A stretch of 64,000 nt of DNA from Streptomyces sp. CB02959 (GTDB lineage Bacteria; Actinomycetota; Actinomycetes; Streptomycetales; Streptomycetaceae), in assembly GCF_002803155.1 (NCBI RefSeq), contig NZ_NNBP01000039.1, positions 20,843 through 84,842 on the forward strand, written 5' to 3'. Position 1 is the stretch's first letter, and every line of letters starts with the position of its first letter. The notes under the pieces were generated by a model. The model made no database searches. It worked only from the letters and a program-made list of their open reading frames with translations, and was not told where the DNA came from. A program made the translations under genes and the position numbers. Shown piece after piece: positions 1 through 8,560 of the stretch.

Positions 1-1
1 G

Positions 2-283
2 GCCCATCTGGTCCTGATCACCAAGACCGACATCGCCGCGGCGGTGGACTTCGACGAGGCGGCCTTCCGCGCCAACGTGGAGCAGGTCAACCCCGGTGCC
101 GAGGTCGTCCGCACCTCGGTCCGCGGCGGCGAGGGCCTCGGGACGCTGCTGGACCGGGCCCTGGCGGCCCGGGACCGCGGACCGGCACACATCCCGGTGA
201 TGACCCGTCAGTCGCACCACGTGCACGACGGCCCGGCGGACCGGACCGGCGACCGCGACGCGGTGGCGTCGAGCCGCTCATGA
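2..283 (+). CDS. hypB: Hydrogenase/urease nickel-incorporation GTPase HypB, C-terminal fragment (5' end outside window)
   Basis: The reading frame is open from the first complete codon of the window and ends at 283, so only the last ~93 residues are present. HypB is the GTPase that delivers nickel to the large subunit of [NiFe] hydrogenase. The fragment opens with LVLITKTDI, which carries the TKxD guanine-specificity motif of SIMIBI GTPases, followed by the usual helical tail with a GEGLGTLLD segment. The stop overlaps the hypF start (ATGA at 280-283), so the two are probably translationally coupled. Identification rests on this motif plus the hypF-C-D-E neighbours. The histidine-rich N terminus and P-loop would lie upstream and cannot be checked. 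Confidence 0.9.
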   Translation, partial: AHLVLITKTDIAAAVDFDEAAFRANVEQVNPGAEVVRTSVRGGEGLGTLLDRALAARDRGPAHIPVMTRQSHHVHDGPADRTGDRDAVASSRS

Positions 284-2751
284 CCGTCGGGCAGCCCGGT
301 ACCGGCACTGTTCCCCCCGCTCTGGAACCGGCTGGAGCAGGGGAGGCCCCCACCCCCGGGGCGGCTCGCGCCGTGCGCCCTGCCGAGACCTCCGCCGCGG
401 CCGCCGCCCGCCGCCGGATCACCGTGCGCGGCATCGTCCAGGGCGTCGGATTCCGCCCGTTCGTCCACAGCCTCGCCATGGAACTGGGCCTGACCGGCCA
501 CGTCAGCAACACCGGCGAGGGTGTGGTCGCCGAGATCGAGGGGCCGCCCGGCGCCCTGCACCGCTTCGGCACACGGCTGCGCGCCGAGGCGCCCCCGCTC
601 GCGGTCGTCGAAGCGGTGGACGGCGAGGACATCGCGGTCACCGGCGGCACCGGCTTCGCCATCCTCGCCTCCCACACCCGCGGCCCCGCCCGCACCCTGG
701 TCGCCCCGGACGCCGCCACCTGCGACGCCTGCCTGGCCGAGCTGACCGACCCGGCCGACCGCCGCTACCGGCACCCCTTCGTCACCTGCACGCACTGCGG
801 CCCCCGCTTCACCATCGTCCGCGCACTGCCCTACGACCGCGCCCAGACCACCATGGCCGGCTTCCCGATGTGCCCGCGCTGCGCGGCCGAGTACGCCGAC
901 CCGGCCGACCGCAGGTTCCACGCCCAGCCCCTGGCCTGCCACGACTGCGGTCCCCGGCTGCGGCTGCTGGCCGCCGACCCGGACGGCCCCGGCGGCGCGC
1001 CGCGGCCGCTGCCCGGCGACCCGCTGGCCGGCACCCGACGGCTGCTCGCCGAGGGCGCGATCGTCGCCGTCAAGGGACTCGGCGGCTACCACCTGGTGTG
1101 CGACGCCGGGAACGACCGCGCGGTGGCCGAGCTGCGGCGCCGCAAGGCCCGCGGCGACAAGCCGTTCGCGCTGATGGCACGCCACCTCGACGACGTGGCC
1201 CAGCTGGTGGAGGCCGGCACCGCGGAACGGGCGCTGCTCACCGGGCCGGTGCGGCCGATCGTGCTGCTGCGCCGGCGCCCCGGTGGGCCCGCGCCCGACG
1301 CGCCCACCGTCGCCGCCGCCGTCGCCCCCGGCTGCCCCGACCTCGGGCTGATGCTCCCCTACACCCCGCTGCACCACCTGCTGTTCGGCCTGCCGGGCGA
1401 CCCTCCGGGGCCCCGGCTGCTGGTGATGACCAGCGGCAACGTGGCGGGCGACCCCCTCGTCACCGACGACGCGGACGCCCTGGAGCGGCTGGTGCACCTG
1501 GCGGACGCCTGGCTCGCCCACGACCGGGCGATCCAGGTCCCGTGCGACGACTCGGTGGTCCGGATCAGCGACGGCGAGCCGCTGTACGTCCGGCGCTCGC
1601 GCGGCTGCGCCCCGTACCCGGTGCCGCTCCCGGTGCCGGTCCGGCCCGCGCTGGCCACCGGCGGGGACCTCAAGACCGTGCTGTGCCTGGGGGAGGGGCG
1701 CCGGGCCTGGCTGTCCGCGCACATCGGCGACATGGACGACCTGGCCACCCAGTTGGCTTTCGAACGGGCCGGTGCGCACCTGGAGACCCTCACCGGGGTC
1801 CGGCCGCGGCTGCTCGCCACCGACCGGCACCCCGGCTACCGCACCGGCCAGTGGGCCCGCCGGCACACCCGCGGCCGCCCCCTGGTCCGGGTCCAGCACC
1901 ACCACGCCCACATCGCCGCCGCCATGGCCGAACACGGCCTGGACGGCCGGCAGCCGGTGATCGGCGTCGCCTTCGACGGCGCCGGCTACGGCGACGACGG
2001 CGCGCTCTGGGGCGGCGAGATCCTCCTCGCCGACTACGCCGGGTACCGCCGCTTCGCCCAACTCGGCTACGTCCCGCAGCCCGGCGGCGACATCGCCGTC
2101 CGCCGCCCCTACCGGATGGCCCTCGCCCACCTGCACGCCGCCGGCCTGCCCTGGACCCCCGACCTGCCGCCGGTGGCCGCCTGCCCGCCCGAGGAACTGC
2201 CGCTGCTGGAACGCCAGTTGGAGCGCGACATCAACTGCGCGCCGACCTCCAGCATGGGCCGGCTCTTCGACGCGGTCTCCTCGCTCGCCGGCATCTGCCA
2301 CCATGCCGGCTACGAGGCCCAGGCCGCCGTAGCGCTGGAGGCCGCCGCCCGCACCGCCGGCGACGACCGCGGCCCCGGCTACACCTTCGCGCTGCGCACC
2401 GGCGCCCCGGCGGGCGGTGGCGCCGCGCTGGTCGCCGACCCCGCCCCGGTCCTCGCCGCGGTCGCCGAGGACGTGTCCGCGGGCACCGGCCCGGCGTTGA
2501 TCGCGGCTCGCTTCCACGCCGCGGTCGCCGGACTGGTCCGGCGCTGCTGCGGCCTGGCCCGGGAGCGCACCGGCCTGGCGACCGTGGCGCTGACCGGCGG
2601 AGTGTTCGCCAACACCCTGCTGGCCGAGTCCGCCGCCCGGATGCTGCGGCAGGACGGCTTCACCGTGCTGCGGCACCGCCTGGTCCCGCCCAACGACGGC
2701 GGACTGGCCCTCGGCCAACTGCTGGTCGCGGCCCGCAGGCGCGACGCCTAG
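280..2751 (+). CDS. hypF: Carbamoyltransferase HypF
   Basis: HypF transfers the carbamoyl group of carbamoyl phosphate to the C-terminal cysteine of HypE, the first step in making the cyanide ligands of the NiFe site. The 823-residue product shows the full family architecture: an acylphosphatase domain at about residues 46-135 (GIVQGVGFRPFV), two CxxC-type zinc fingers at about 148-222 (CDACLAE, CTHCG, CPRCAAEY, CHDCG), a YrdC-like domain at about 245-430, and a Kae1-like C-terminal domain with the metal-binding VQHHHAHIAA motif near residue 537. It has a non-conserved Ala/Pro-rich extension of ~45 residues at the N terminus. The ATG overlaps the hypB stop by 4 bp. Confidence 0.97.
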   Translation: MTVGQPGTGTVPPALEPAGAGEAPTPGAARAVRPAETSAAAAARRRITVRGIVQGVGFRPFVHSLAMELGLTGHVSNTGEGVVAEIEGPPGALHRFGTRLRAEAPPLAVVEAVDGEDIAVTGGTGFAILASHTRGPARTLVAPDAATCDACLAELTDPADRRYRHPFVTCTHCGPRFTIVRALPYDRAQTTMAGFPMCPRCAAEYADPADRRFHAQPLACHDCGPRLRLLAADPDGPGGAPRPLPGDPLAGTRRLLAEGAIVAVKGLGGYHLVCDAGNDRAVAELRRRKARGDKPFALMARHLDDVAQLVEAGTAERALLTGPVRPIVLLRRRPGGPAPDAPTVAAAVAPGCPDLGLMLPYTPLHHLLFGLPGDPPGPRLLVMTSGNVAGDPLVTDDADALERLVHLADAWLAHDRAIQVPCDDSVVRISDGEPLYVRRSRGCAPYPVPLPVPVRPALATGGDLKTVLCLGEGRRAWLSAHIGDMDDLATQLAFERAGAHLETLTGVRPRLLATDRHPGYRTGQWARRHTRGRPLVRVQHHHAHIAAAMAEHGLDGRQPVIGVAFDGAGYGDDGALWGGEILLADYAGYRRFAQLGYVPQPGGDIAVRRPYRMALAHLHAAGLPWTPDLPPVAACPPEELPLLERQLERDINCAPTSSMGRLFDAVSSLAGICHHAGYEAQAAVALEAAARTAGDDRGPGYTFALRTGAPAGGGAALVADPAPVLAAVAEDVSAGTGPALIAARFHAAVAGLVRRCCGLARERTGLATVALTGGVFANTLLAESAARMLRQDGFTVLRHRLVPPNDGGLALGQLLVAARRRDA

Positions 2752-2796
2752 CCCCCGTATGAACCCGCATCCGCACCCGCACGACGAGGAGGACCC

Positions 2797-3096
2797 ATGT
2801 GCCTGGCGGTGCCCGGCAAGGTGATGGAGATCGAGGAACGGGACGGCACCCGGATGGCCACCGTCGACTTCGGCGGGGTGGTCAAGGAGGTGTGCCTGGA
2901 ATACGTCCCGGACCTCGCGGTCGGTGAGTACGCGATCGTCCACGTGGGCTTCGCGCTGCAGCGGCTCGACGAGGAGTCGGCCCGCCGGACCCTGGCCCTC
3001 TTCGAGGAACTCGGGCTGCTCCAGGAGGAGTTCGGAGACCCCTGGGAAGCGGCCGCCGGCCGGGACGAACCACAGGCGCAGGAGGCGCGGCAGTGA
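2797..3096 (+). CDS. hypC: Hydrogenase assembly chaperone HypC
   Basis: HypC is a small chaperone that binds HypD while the Fe(CN)2CO unit is built and then carries it to the hydrogenase large subunit. The 99-residue product begins MCLAVPGKV, the invariant N-terminal signature in which Cys2 becomes the functional terminal residue after methionine removal. An AGGAGGA ribosome site lies just before the start. The C-terminal ~25 residues are acidic and not conserved. The stop overlaps the hypD start (ATG or GTG at 3093), which implies coupled expression of the two partners. Confidence 0.96.
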   Translation: MCLAVPGKVMEIEERDGTRMATVDFGGVVKEVCLEYVPDLAVGEYAIVHVGFALQRLDEESARRTLALFEELGLLQEEFGDPWEAAAGRDEPQAQEARQ

Positions 3097-4217
3097 AGTA
3101 CATCGACGAGTTCCAGAACCCGGAGCTGGCCCGGCGGCTGCTGGACGACATCCGCGCCGCCGCGACCCGGCCGTGGGCCCTGATGGAGGTCTGCGGCGGC
3201 CAGACGCACACCATCATCCGGCACGGCATCGACCAACTCCTGCCCGACGAGGTCGAGTTGATCCACGGGCCGGGCTGCCCGGTGTGCGTCACCCCGCTGG
3301 CCGTCATCGACAAGGCGCTGGACATCGCCGCCCGCCCCGAGGTGATCTTCTGCTCGTTCGGCGACATGCTCCGGGTGCCGGGCACCGACCGCGACCTGTT
3401 CCGGGTGCGCAGCGAGGGCGGCGACGTCCGCGTCGTCTACTCCCCGCTGGACGCGCTGAAGATCGCCCAGCAGAACCCGCACCGCGAGGTGGTGTTCTTC
3501 GGCATCGGCTTCGAAACCACCGCCCCGCCCAACGCCATGACGGTCTATCAGGCCCGCAAGCTGGGCATGCGCAACTTCAGCATGCTGGTCTCGCACGTCC
3601 GGGTACCGCCCGCGATCGAGGCGATCATGACCTCGCCGAGCTGCCGGGTCCAGGCGTTCCTGGCCGCCGGCCACGTGTGCAGCGTGATGGGCACCGACGA
3701 GTACCCCGCACTCGCCGACCGCTTCCGGGTGCCGATCGTCGTCACCGGCTTCGAACCGCTGGACATCCTGGAGGGCATTCGCCGCACCGTCCGGCAGCTG
3801 GAACGCGGTGAGCACACCGTCGACAACGCCTACCCGCGCGCCGTCCGCCCCGACGGCAACCCGGCCGCCCGGGCCATGCTGGCCGACGTCTTCGAGGTCA
3901 CCGACCGCGCCTGGCGCGGCATCGGCACCATCCCCGCCAGCGGCTGGCGGCTCTCCGAGCGCTACCGCGACTACGACGCGGAACACCGCTTCCCGGTCGA
4001 CGGCATCGCCACCCGCGAGCCCGCGGCCTGCCGCAGCGGCGAAGTCCTGCAAGGGCTGCTCAAACCCCACGAGTGCGAGGCGTTCGGCACCACCTGCACC
4101 CCGCGCAATCCGCTCGGCGCCACCATGGTCTCCAGCGAGGGCGCCTGCGCCGCCTACTACCTGTACCGCCGGCTCGGCAGCACGCCGACCCCCTTGGAGG
4201 CGACCCCCGTTGTCTGA
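3093..4217 (+). CDS. hypD: Hydrogenase formation protein HypD
   Basis: HypD is the iron-sulfur scaffold on which iron receives its cyanide and carbon monoxide ligands. The 374-residue length is normal for the family. Visible signatures are CGGQTHTI near residue 35, GPGCPVCVTP near residue 65, GFETTAP, and the cysteine-rich end (CRSGEVLQG, HECEAFGTTCTPRNPLG) that ligates the [4Fe-4S] cluster. The gene starts with GTG inside the end of hypC, and its 3' end overlaps the TTG start of hypE by 8 bp. Confidence 0.97.
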   Translation: MKYIDEFQNPELARRLLDDIRAAATRPWALMEVCGGQTHTIIRHGIDQLLPDEVELIHGPGCPVCVTPLAVIDKALDIAARPEVIFCSFGDMLRVPGTDRDLFRVRSEGGDVRVVYSPLDALKIAQQNPHREVVFFGIGFETTAPPNAMTVYQARKLGMRNFSMLVSHVRVPPAIEAIMTSPSCRVQAFLAAGHVCSVMGTDEYPALADRFRVPIVVTGFEPLDILEGIRRTVRQLERGEHTVDNAYPRAVRPDGNPAARAMLADVFEVTDRAWRGIGTIPASGWRLSERYRDYDAEHRFPVDGIATREPAACRSGEVLQGLLKPHECEAFGTTCTPRNPLGATMVSSEGACAAYYLYRRLGSTPTPLEATPVV

Positions 4218-5316
4218 CACCACCGCGCGGACCCCCGCCACCGGGCAGGGCCCCCGCGACCTGCCCACGGTCGACATCACCGGCTGGACCTGTCCCACCC
4301 CGCTGCGCGAGACCCCGCGCGTCGTCATGGGCCACGGCGGGGGCGGGGCGCTCTCCGCCGAACTCGTCCAGCAGATCTTCGTGCCGGCGTTCGGCGGTGA
4401 ACTCCTCGCCCAGCTCGGCGACTCCGCGGTCTTCGCGCTCGGCGGCCAGCGGCTGGCCTTCTCCACCGACTCCTACGTCGTCCGGCCGCTGTTCTTCCCC
4501 GGCGGCAGCATCGGCGACCTCGCCGTCAACGGCACCGTCAACGACCTCGCCATGAGCGGCGCCCGAGCCGCCTACCTCTCCTGCGGCTTCATCCTGGAGG
4601 AGGGCGTGGAGATGCCGGTGGTCGCCGGGGTCGCCGACGCGATGGGCGCCGCGGCCCGGGCCGCCGGAGTGGAGGTGGCCACCGGCGACACCAAGGTCGT
4701 CGAGGCCGGCCGCGGCGACGGGGTCTACCTCAACACCGCCGGCATCGGGGTGATCCCGCCCGGCGTCGACCTGCGGCCGCAGCGGGTGGTGCCCGGCGAC
4801 GTGGTGATCGTCAGCGGCGACATCGGCGTGCACGGCGTGGCCATCATGAGCGTGCGCGAGGGCCTGGAGTTCGGCGTCGAGATCGAGAGCGACTGCGCGG
4901 CCCTCGGCGGACTCGTCCAGACCATGCTCGCGGTCACCCCCGACCTGCACGTGCTGCGCGACCCCACCCGCGGCGGACTGGCCGCCGCGCTCAACGAGAT
5001 CGCCACCGCCTCCGCGACCGGCGTGGTCATCGACGAGCGCGCCGTCCCCGTACCGCCGGTCGTCGCCAACGCCTGCGCCATCCTCGGCCTCGACCCGATG
5101 TACGTCGCCAACGAGGGCAAGCTGGTGGCGTTCGTCCCCCGCGAGCACGCCGACGCCGTCCTGGACGCGATGCGCGCCCACCCGCTGGGCGCCGGGGCCG
5201 CGGTGATCGGCGAGGCGGTCGCCGCCCACCCCGGCATGGTGGTGGCCCGCACCCCGCTCGGCGGCACGCGGGTGGTCGACCTGCCGTTGGGGGAGCAGCT
5301 GCCCCGGATCTGCTGA
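4210..5316 (+). CDS. hypE: Hydrogenase expression/formation protein HypE (TTG start)
   Basis: HypE is the PurM/AIR-synthase-like dehydratase that converts the carbamoyl thioester made by HypF into thiocyanate and donates cyanide to iron on HypCD. I chose the TTG at 4210 because GGAGG at 4196-4200 is correctly spaced (9 bp), and the sequence from there is immediately followed by conserved HypE residues (VMGHGGGG, FSTDSYVV, GTVNDLAMSGA). The 368-residue protein ends in LPRIC, the invariant C-terminal cysteine that accepts the carbamoyl group. The frame stays open far upstream, but that part is only the shadow of hypD. Confidence 0.95.
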   Translation: MSDTTARTPATGQGPRDLPTVDITGWTCPTPLRETPRVVMGHGGGGALSAELVQQIFVPAFGGELLAQLGDSAVFALGGQRLAFSTDSYVVRPLFFPGGSIGDLAVNGTVNDLAMSGARAAYLSCGFILEEGVEMPVVAGVADAMGAAARAAGVEVATGDTKVVEAGRGDGVYLNTAGIGVIPPGVDLRPQRVVPGDVVIVSGDIGVHGVAIMSVREGLEFGVEIESDCAALGGLVQTMLAVTPDLHVLRDPTRGGLAAALNEIATASATGVVIDERAVPVPPVVANACAILGLDPMYVANEGKLVAFVPREHADAVLDAMRAHPLGAGAAVIGEAVAAHPGMVVARTPLGGTRVVDLPLGEQLPRIC

Positions 5317-5331
5317 ACCCGCAGGGAGCCG

Positions 5332-5373
5332 ACCACCGGTCGGCCGGGCCCGCCGGCCCGGCCGACCGGTGGT
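5332..5373. terminator. Strong hairpin closing the hyp operon
   Basis: The arms 5332-5350 and 5355-5373 are perfectly complementary over 19 bp with the 4-nt loop CGCC. The structure sits 15 bp after the hypE stop. It has no T-run, as is usual for Streptomyces hairpin terminators, and is the natural end of the hyp transcript. Confidence 0.8.
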
Positions 5374-6130
5374 GTCGTGCCCGCTGACCTCTCGGCCGCA
5401 CGCCGCTACCGTGCCGGGCCTGGGTGAGCGGAGCACGGCAGCCCTTCCGGCCGGCGGCCTGAGGCACCCGGCATGAGCCGGTCGACGATCGGTGCGCCAT
5501 GTGTGGGCGGCACCGGGCGCGACGGCTCGGCATCGCCATGCAGGGTGCCCGGAGCCCGCCGCTGCCGCTCCTCCAACACCGGCCCCACTGTCGCCGAAAA
5601 GGTGCGCGCCCCCTCGCCCAGGCGCTGCGGTCCCCGGCGTCGACGCGGCGGCCGGCTGCCGGCTGCCGGTGCGGTCGCGGCCCGGCTCGCCGTCGGCCCG
5701 GCGACGCCGCGGCGGCCGCCGACGACGAAGATCTCCGATGTGACCGTCGGCGACCCGCCGCGCCAAGTGGACCGGCAGAACCGGCTGCTGGAGTCCGCGC
5801 TCGCCCCCCCCGGACCCCGGACCCCGGACGCGCCGATGTACGCCTGCCCCGGGACCGCCGTCGAACTCATCCCGTACACCGTCGGCAAGCGGCTGCGCGC
5901 CGACTGGTGCGCGGGGCGCCCGCTTCCAGTGGACCTCGGTCCCGTTCGGCGCGCACGTGCGCGGCGCGATCACGGGAGTGGCGTCGGCCGCCGACCGGTC
6001 GGCGGCCGACAACTGCACCTGGCCGCCGACCGGTTGCTGTCGCCTGGCGTGAAGCATGCCGGTTCGGGCCGGAATGCCGCTAGGTACCCGTATTGGTATG
6101 GACATGCCTGCGCGATCACCCATAGGGTGG
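5374..6130. other. No intact gene; possible decayed coding remnant
   Basis: This ~750-bp stretch holds no gene I can support. On the plus strand, 5731-5940 has strongly coding-like codon use and would read KISDVTVGDPP, then NRLLESALAPPG, then MYACPGTAVELIPY. The signal then jumps to the next frame (about 5930-6010, PFGAHVRGAITGVA) and dissolves. I read this as the fragment of a gene broken by at least one frameshift. I do not recognise the family. Confidence 0.35.
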
Positions 6131-6146
6131 CCTGGTCTAGACCGCC
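6131..6146. promoter_or_regulatory. DasR-responsive element (dre) upstream of the chitinase
   Basis: The 16-mer contains the uninterrupted 11-base core TGGTCTAGACC (6133-6143), which is the centre of the known dre consensus ACTGGTCTAGACCACT. DasR is the GntR-family repressor of chitin and N-acetylglucosamine genes in streptomycetes, released by glucosamine-6-phosphate. The site lies 130 bp before the start of a chitinase gene. A weaker related word (TGGACTAGCTTG, 6169-6180) follows, recalling the paired direct repeats seen in Streptomyces chitinase promoters. Confidence 0.8.
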
Positions 6147-6275
6147 GACCCTTGCTGGTCGCAGCAGTTGGACTAGCTTGACGGTGCGTCAACAAGCTTG
6201 ATTCGTAAGGCACTTCCCCCCACCGCGGCCGCCGCCCCGTCCGTCGGAGCCCGGCCGCACGAAGGAGTCACCGCC

Positions 6276-7034
6276 ATGAGATCTCGCCTCGCCGCCCTGC
6301 TGAGCGCCACCACCATGGCCGTGGGCCTCGCCCTCGCCGTCCCGGCATCACCCGCGGCGGCCACGGCGGCCTGCCCCTCCTGTACGGCACCGGCCGACGC
6401 CGGGACGCGAGCGGAGGGATTCGTCGTCAGCGAGGCGCAGTTCAACCAGATGTTCCCGAACCGGAATCCGTTCTACACGTACAGCGGACTGACCGCCGCG
6501 CTGAGCGCCTACCCGGAGTTCGCGAACACCGGGAGCGACACCGTCAAGCGCCAGGAGGCGGCGGCCTTCCTGGCGAACGTCGGCCACGAGACCGGCGGTC
6601 TGGTCTACGTGGTGGAGCAGAACACCGGCAACTACCCGCACTACTGCGACGCCACCCAGCCGTACGGGTGCCCGGCGGGTCAGGCCGCCTACTACGGACG
6701 CGGACCGATCCAGCTCAGCTGGAACTTCAACTACAAGGCCGCCGGCGACGCCTTGGGGATCGACCTGCTGAACAACCCGTACCTGGTGGAGCAGGACGCC
6801 GCCGTCGCCTGGAAGACCGCGCTCTGGTACTGGAACACCCAGAAGGGCCCGGGCACCATGACCCCGCACAACGCGATGGTCACCGGCGCCGGCTTCGGCG
6901 AGACCATCCGCAGCATAAACGGCTCCCTCGAATGCAACGGCGGCAACCCCGGCCAGGTGCAGAGCCGGATCGACAACTACACGCGCTTCACGCAGATCCT
7001 CGGCACCACGCCGGGAGACCACCTGAGCTGCTGA
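6276..7034 (+). CDS. Secreted family 19 chitinase
   Basis: This is a 252-residue exported glycoside hydrolase of family GH19 that would cut chitin endo-wise with inversion. The start at 6276 is preceded by GAAGGAG and opens a clear signal peptide (MRSRLAALL, hydrophobic core, AxA cleavage near SPAAATA). The mature part is the catalytic domain alone: FNQMFPNRNPFYTY, the catalytic GHETGG, YYGRGPIQLSWNFNY, and the SINGSLECNGG end. I see no chitin-binding module, so it is the single-domain class. A longer frame from 6198 has no ribosome site and would bury the signal peptide. Control by DasR is likely from the upstream dre box. Confidence 0.95.
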   Translation: MRSRLAALLSATTMAVGLALAVPASPAAATAACPSCTAPADAGTRAEGFVVSEAQFNQMFPNRNPFYTYSGLTAALSAYPEFANTGSDTVKRQEAAAFLANVGHETGGLVYVVEQNTGNYPHYCDATQPYGCPAGQAAYYGRGPIQLSWNFNYKAAGDALGIDLLNNPYLVEQDAAVAWKTALWYWNTQKGPGTMTPHNAMVTGAGFGETIRSINGSLECNGGNPGQVQSRIDNYTRFTQILGTTPGDHLSC

Positions 7035-7040
7035 CCCGAA

Positions 7041-7077
7041 GGCCGTCGCCGCCCCGGCACCCGCCCCGGCGGCGGCC
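7041..7077. terminator. Imperfect GC hairpin after the chitinase
   Basis: GGCCG at 7041-7045 and GCCGCC at 7048-7053 can pair with GGCGGC and CGGCC within 7068-7077, giving an imperfect GC-rich stem starting 7 bp after the chitinase stop. From here to about 7353 I see no supported gene. Confidence 0.5.
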
Positions 7078-7353
7078 GTACCCCGCACGCGGACCCCGGG
7101 TCCCGCCGTCATGCCGTCACCGCGGTGGCAGTGGCGTGCGGGAGGCCGGGGTTTCCGGCGGCGTCGCGTCCACGGCGACCGCCACGTATGCAGAACTTGT
7201 GCGGCAGTCCAGTGAGCCCCGTCCGCCAACGGGCCGTCGGCCTCGCTCGCGCCTGCCGCTTTCCGGCGCTCGCGGGGGTCTCGTCCCGGCCCCGCCGGAG
7301 TTCCGGCGGGGCCAAGCGCCGTACACGACATCCGCGCACCGTGCGCCTCATCC

Positions 7354-7381
7354 TTGCGGTCGGGTGAACCCTGTCTAATAT
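7354..7381 (+). promoter_or_regulatory. Probable vegetative promoter for the repeat protein
   Basis: TTGCGG (7354-7359) and TAATAT (7376-7381) are 16 bp apart, a good fit to the Streptomyces HrdB-type -35/-10 pattern. Transcription would begin near 7388 and give a ~90-nt leader before the ATG at 7479. Confidence 0.55.
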
Positions 7382-7478
7382 CCCGATGTGTCCGCATTAC
7401 GCCGGATATGGCACGCAATGCCCCGGTTTGCCGACACCACGTCGCGCGTTCTGCATACTGAGAAGGGTTACGAGCTCC

Positions 7479-8429
7479 ATGAAGACCTCCCGCGTCTCCT
7501 CCGCTTCGCGCACCTCCCTGCGTGCCATCTGCACCGCCGCTCTGCTGGCCGGCGCAGTGGCCGTACCGACCACCGCATTCGCCGCGGGCACTCCGCGGCA
7601 GCAGGACCGGCCCGCGTCCGCCGACACCGCGCACACCGCACCCCGGACGCCGGCCAAGGACAAGGTCAGGGCCGTCGGCATCGGCGGGGGCATGGAGGCC
7701 GTGATCCACAACGGGGTCTGCGATCTCCAGACGATCGGCAGCGGAAAGCCCTTCGCGAGGCTGAAGAAGGGTCAGAGCTACACCCGGGGCATCCGCGTCC
7801 ACTTCGACGGCACGTACGTCTACGCCAAGCCGCTGGTCGCGAGCAGCCACGGCAGGACCAAGCCGGGCCCGGTCCGTACGGTCAAACTGACCAACGGCGC
7901 GCAGGCCACCGTGCAGAAGGTCAACGGCAGCTACACGGCGAAGATCCACCTCAGGAACAAGCAGATCGCCACCCTCAGCTCGACCCACCGGTCCGTCACG
8001 CACGAGGGCGTGCGCTACACGGTGAACCCCGCGGACGGGAAGGTGGCGGTGCAGGGCCTGAAGAAGCGTCAGGGGATGCACGGGGCGAAGCGCCGGGTGA
8101 TCCACGCGACGGCGCAGCGGAAGAGCTTCCCGCAGCGTCAGGCGCAGACCCCGGTGACAAGCCAGATGCAGACCCCGATCACGGGCCAGGCGCAGACCCC
8201 GGTGACAAGCCAGCTGCAGGCCCCGGTGACGGGCCAGGCGCAGATCCCGGCGACGGGCCAGGCGCAGGCCCCGCTGGCGGGCCAGGCGCAGACGCCGGTG
8301 GCGGGTGAGGCGCAGACCCCGTTCTACGGCGGCGGGGGGACGCGCCAGGCGGCCCACCGGGCGGACGGTGCGCGGGCGGGCGCCGTCGCGATGTCGTTCG
8401 CGGCCGCGAGTTCCGGCGGGGGCCGCTGA
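7479..8429 (+). CDS. Secreted protein with C-terminal octapeptide repeats, function unknown
   Basis: The 316-residue product starts with a signal peptide (basic MKTSRVSS, hydrophobic stretch, AFA-A cleavage near residue 32). A central basic domain of about 140 residues contains VIHNGVCDL, RGIRVHFDGTYVYAKPL and several short beta-like segments. It is followed by eight tandem copies of a Gln/Pro-rich octapeptide of the form QAQTPVTx (8139-8330), then a Gly/Ala-rich tail without a sorting motif or membrane anchor. The start at 7479 is chosen for the signal peptide; the frame is open from 7386. I do not recognise the central domain. The repeats look like an extended linker or wall-associated stalk. 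Confidence 0.8.
   Translation: MKTSRVSSASRTSLRAICTAALLAGAVAVPTTAFAAGTPRQQDRPASADTAHTAPRTPAKDKVRAVGIGGGMEAVIHNGVCDLQTIGSGKPFARLKKGQSYTRGIRVHFDGTYVYAKPLVASSHGRTKPGPVRTVKLTNGAQATVQKVNGSYTAKIHLRNKQIATLSSTHRSVTHEGVRYTVNPADGKVAVQGLKKRQGMHGAKRRVIHATAQRKSFPQRQAQTPVTSQMQTPITGQAQTPVTSQLQAPVTGQAQIPATGQAQAPLAGQAQTPVAGEAQTPFYGGGGTRQAAHRADGARAGAVAMSFAAASSGGGR
8139..8330 (+). repeat. Eight 24-bp in-frame tandem repeats
   Basis: Units begin at 8139, 8163, 8187, 8211, 8235, 8259, 8283 and 8307. Each encodes eight residues of the type Q-x-Q-T/A-P-V/I-T-S/G, and the last unit is partly degenerate. The first and third units are identical in sequence, which suggests recent slippage or recombination. Confidence 0.9.
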
Positions 8430-8560
8430 GAGTCCAGGAGACGCCCGGGCCGGCGGCTGCACCCGCACCGTCGGCCCGGGGTCTGCTGCCGAAGCGGCCG
8501 CCGTTCGCGGGGATTTCCCGAAGGCGCGAACGGACGGACGAGGATCCGTATCGTGGCCGC

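Noticed and set aside
208..2943. 911-codon open frame on the minus strand opposite hypF
   Set aside because: It is a mirror of GC-biased codons; its product is Gly/Val/Gln-rich without domains and lies opposite a well-supported hypF.
5473..6201. 242-codon frame as a complete gene
   Set aside because: Only the middle part has coding-like codon use, the start lacks a ribosome site, and the signal changes frame; reported as a possible remnant only.
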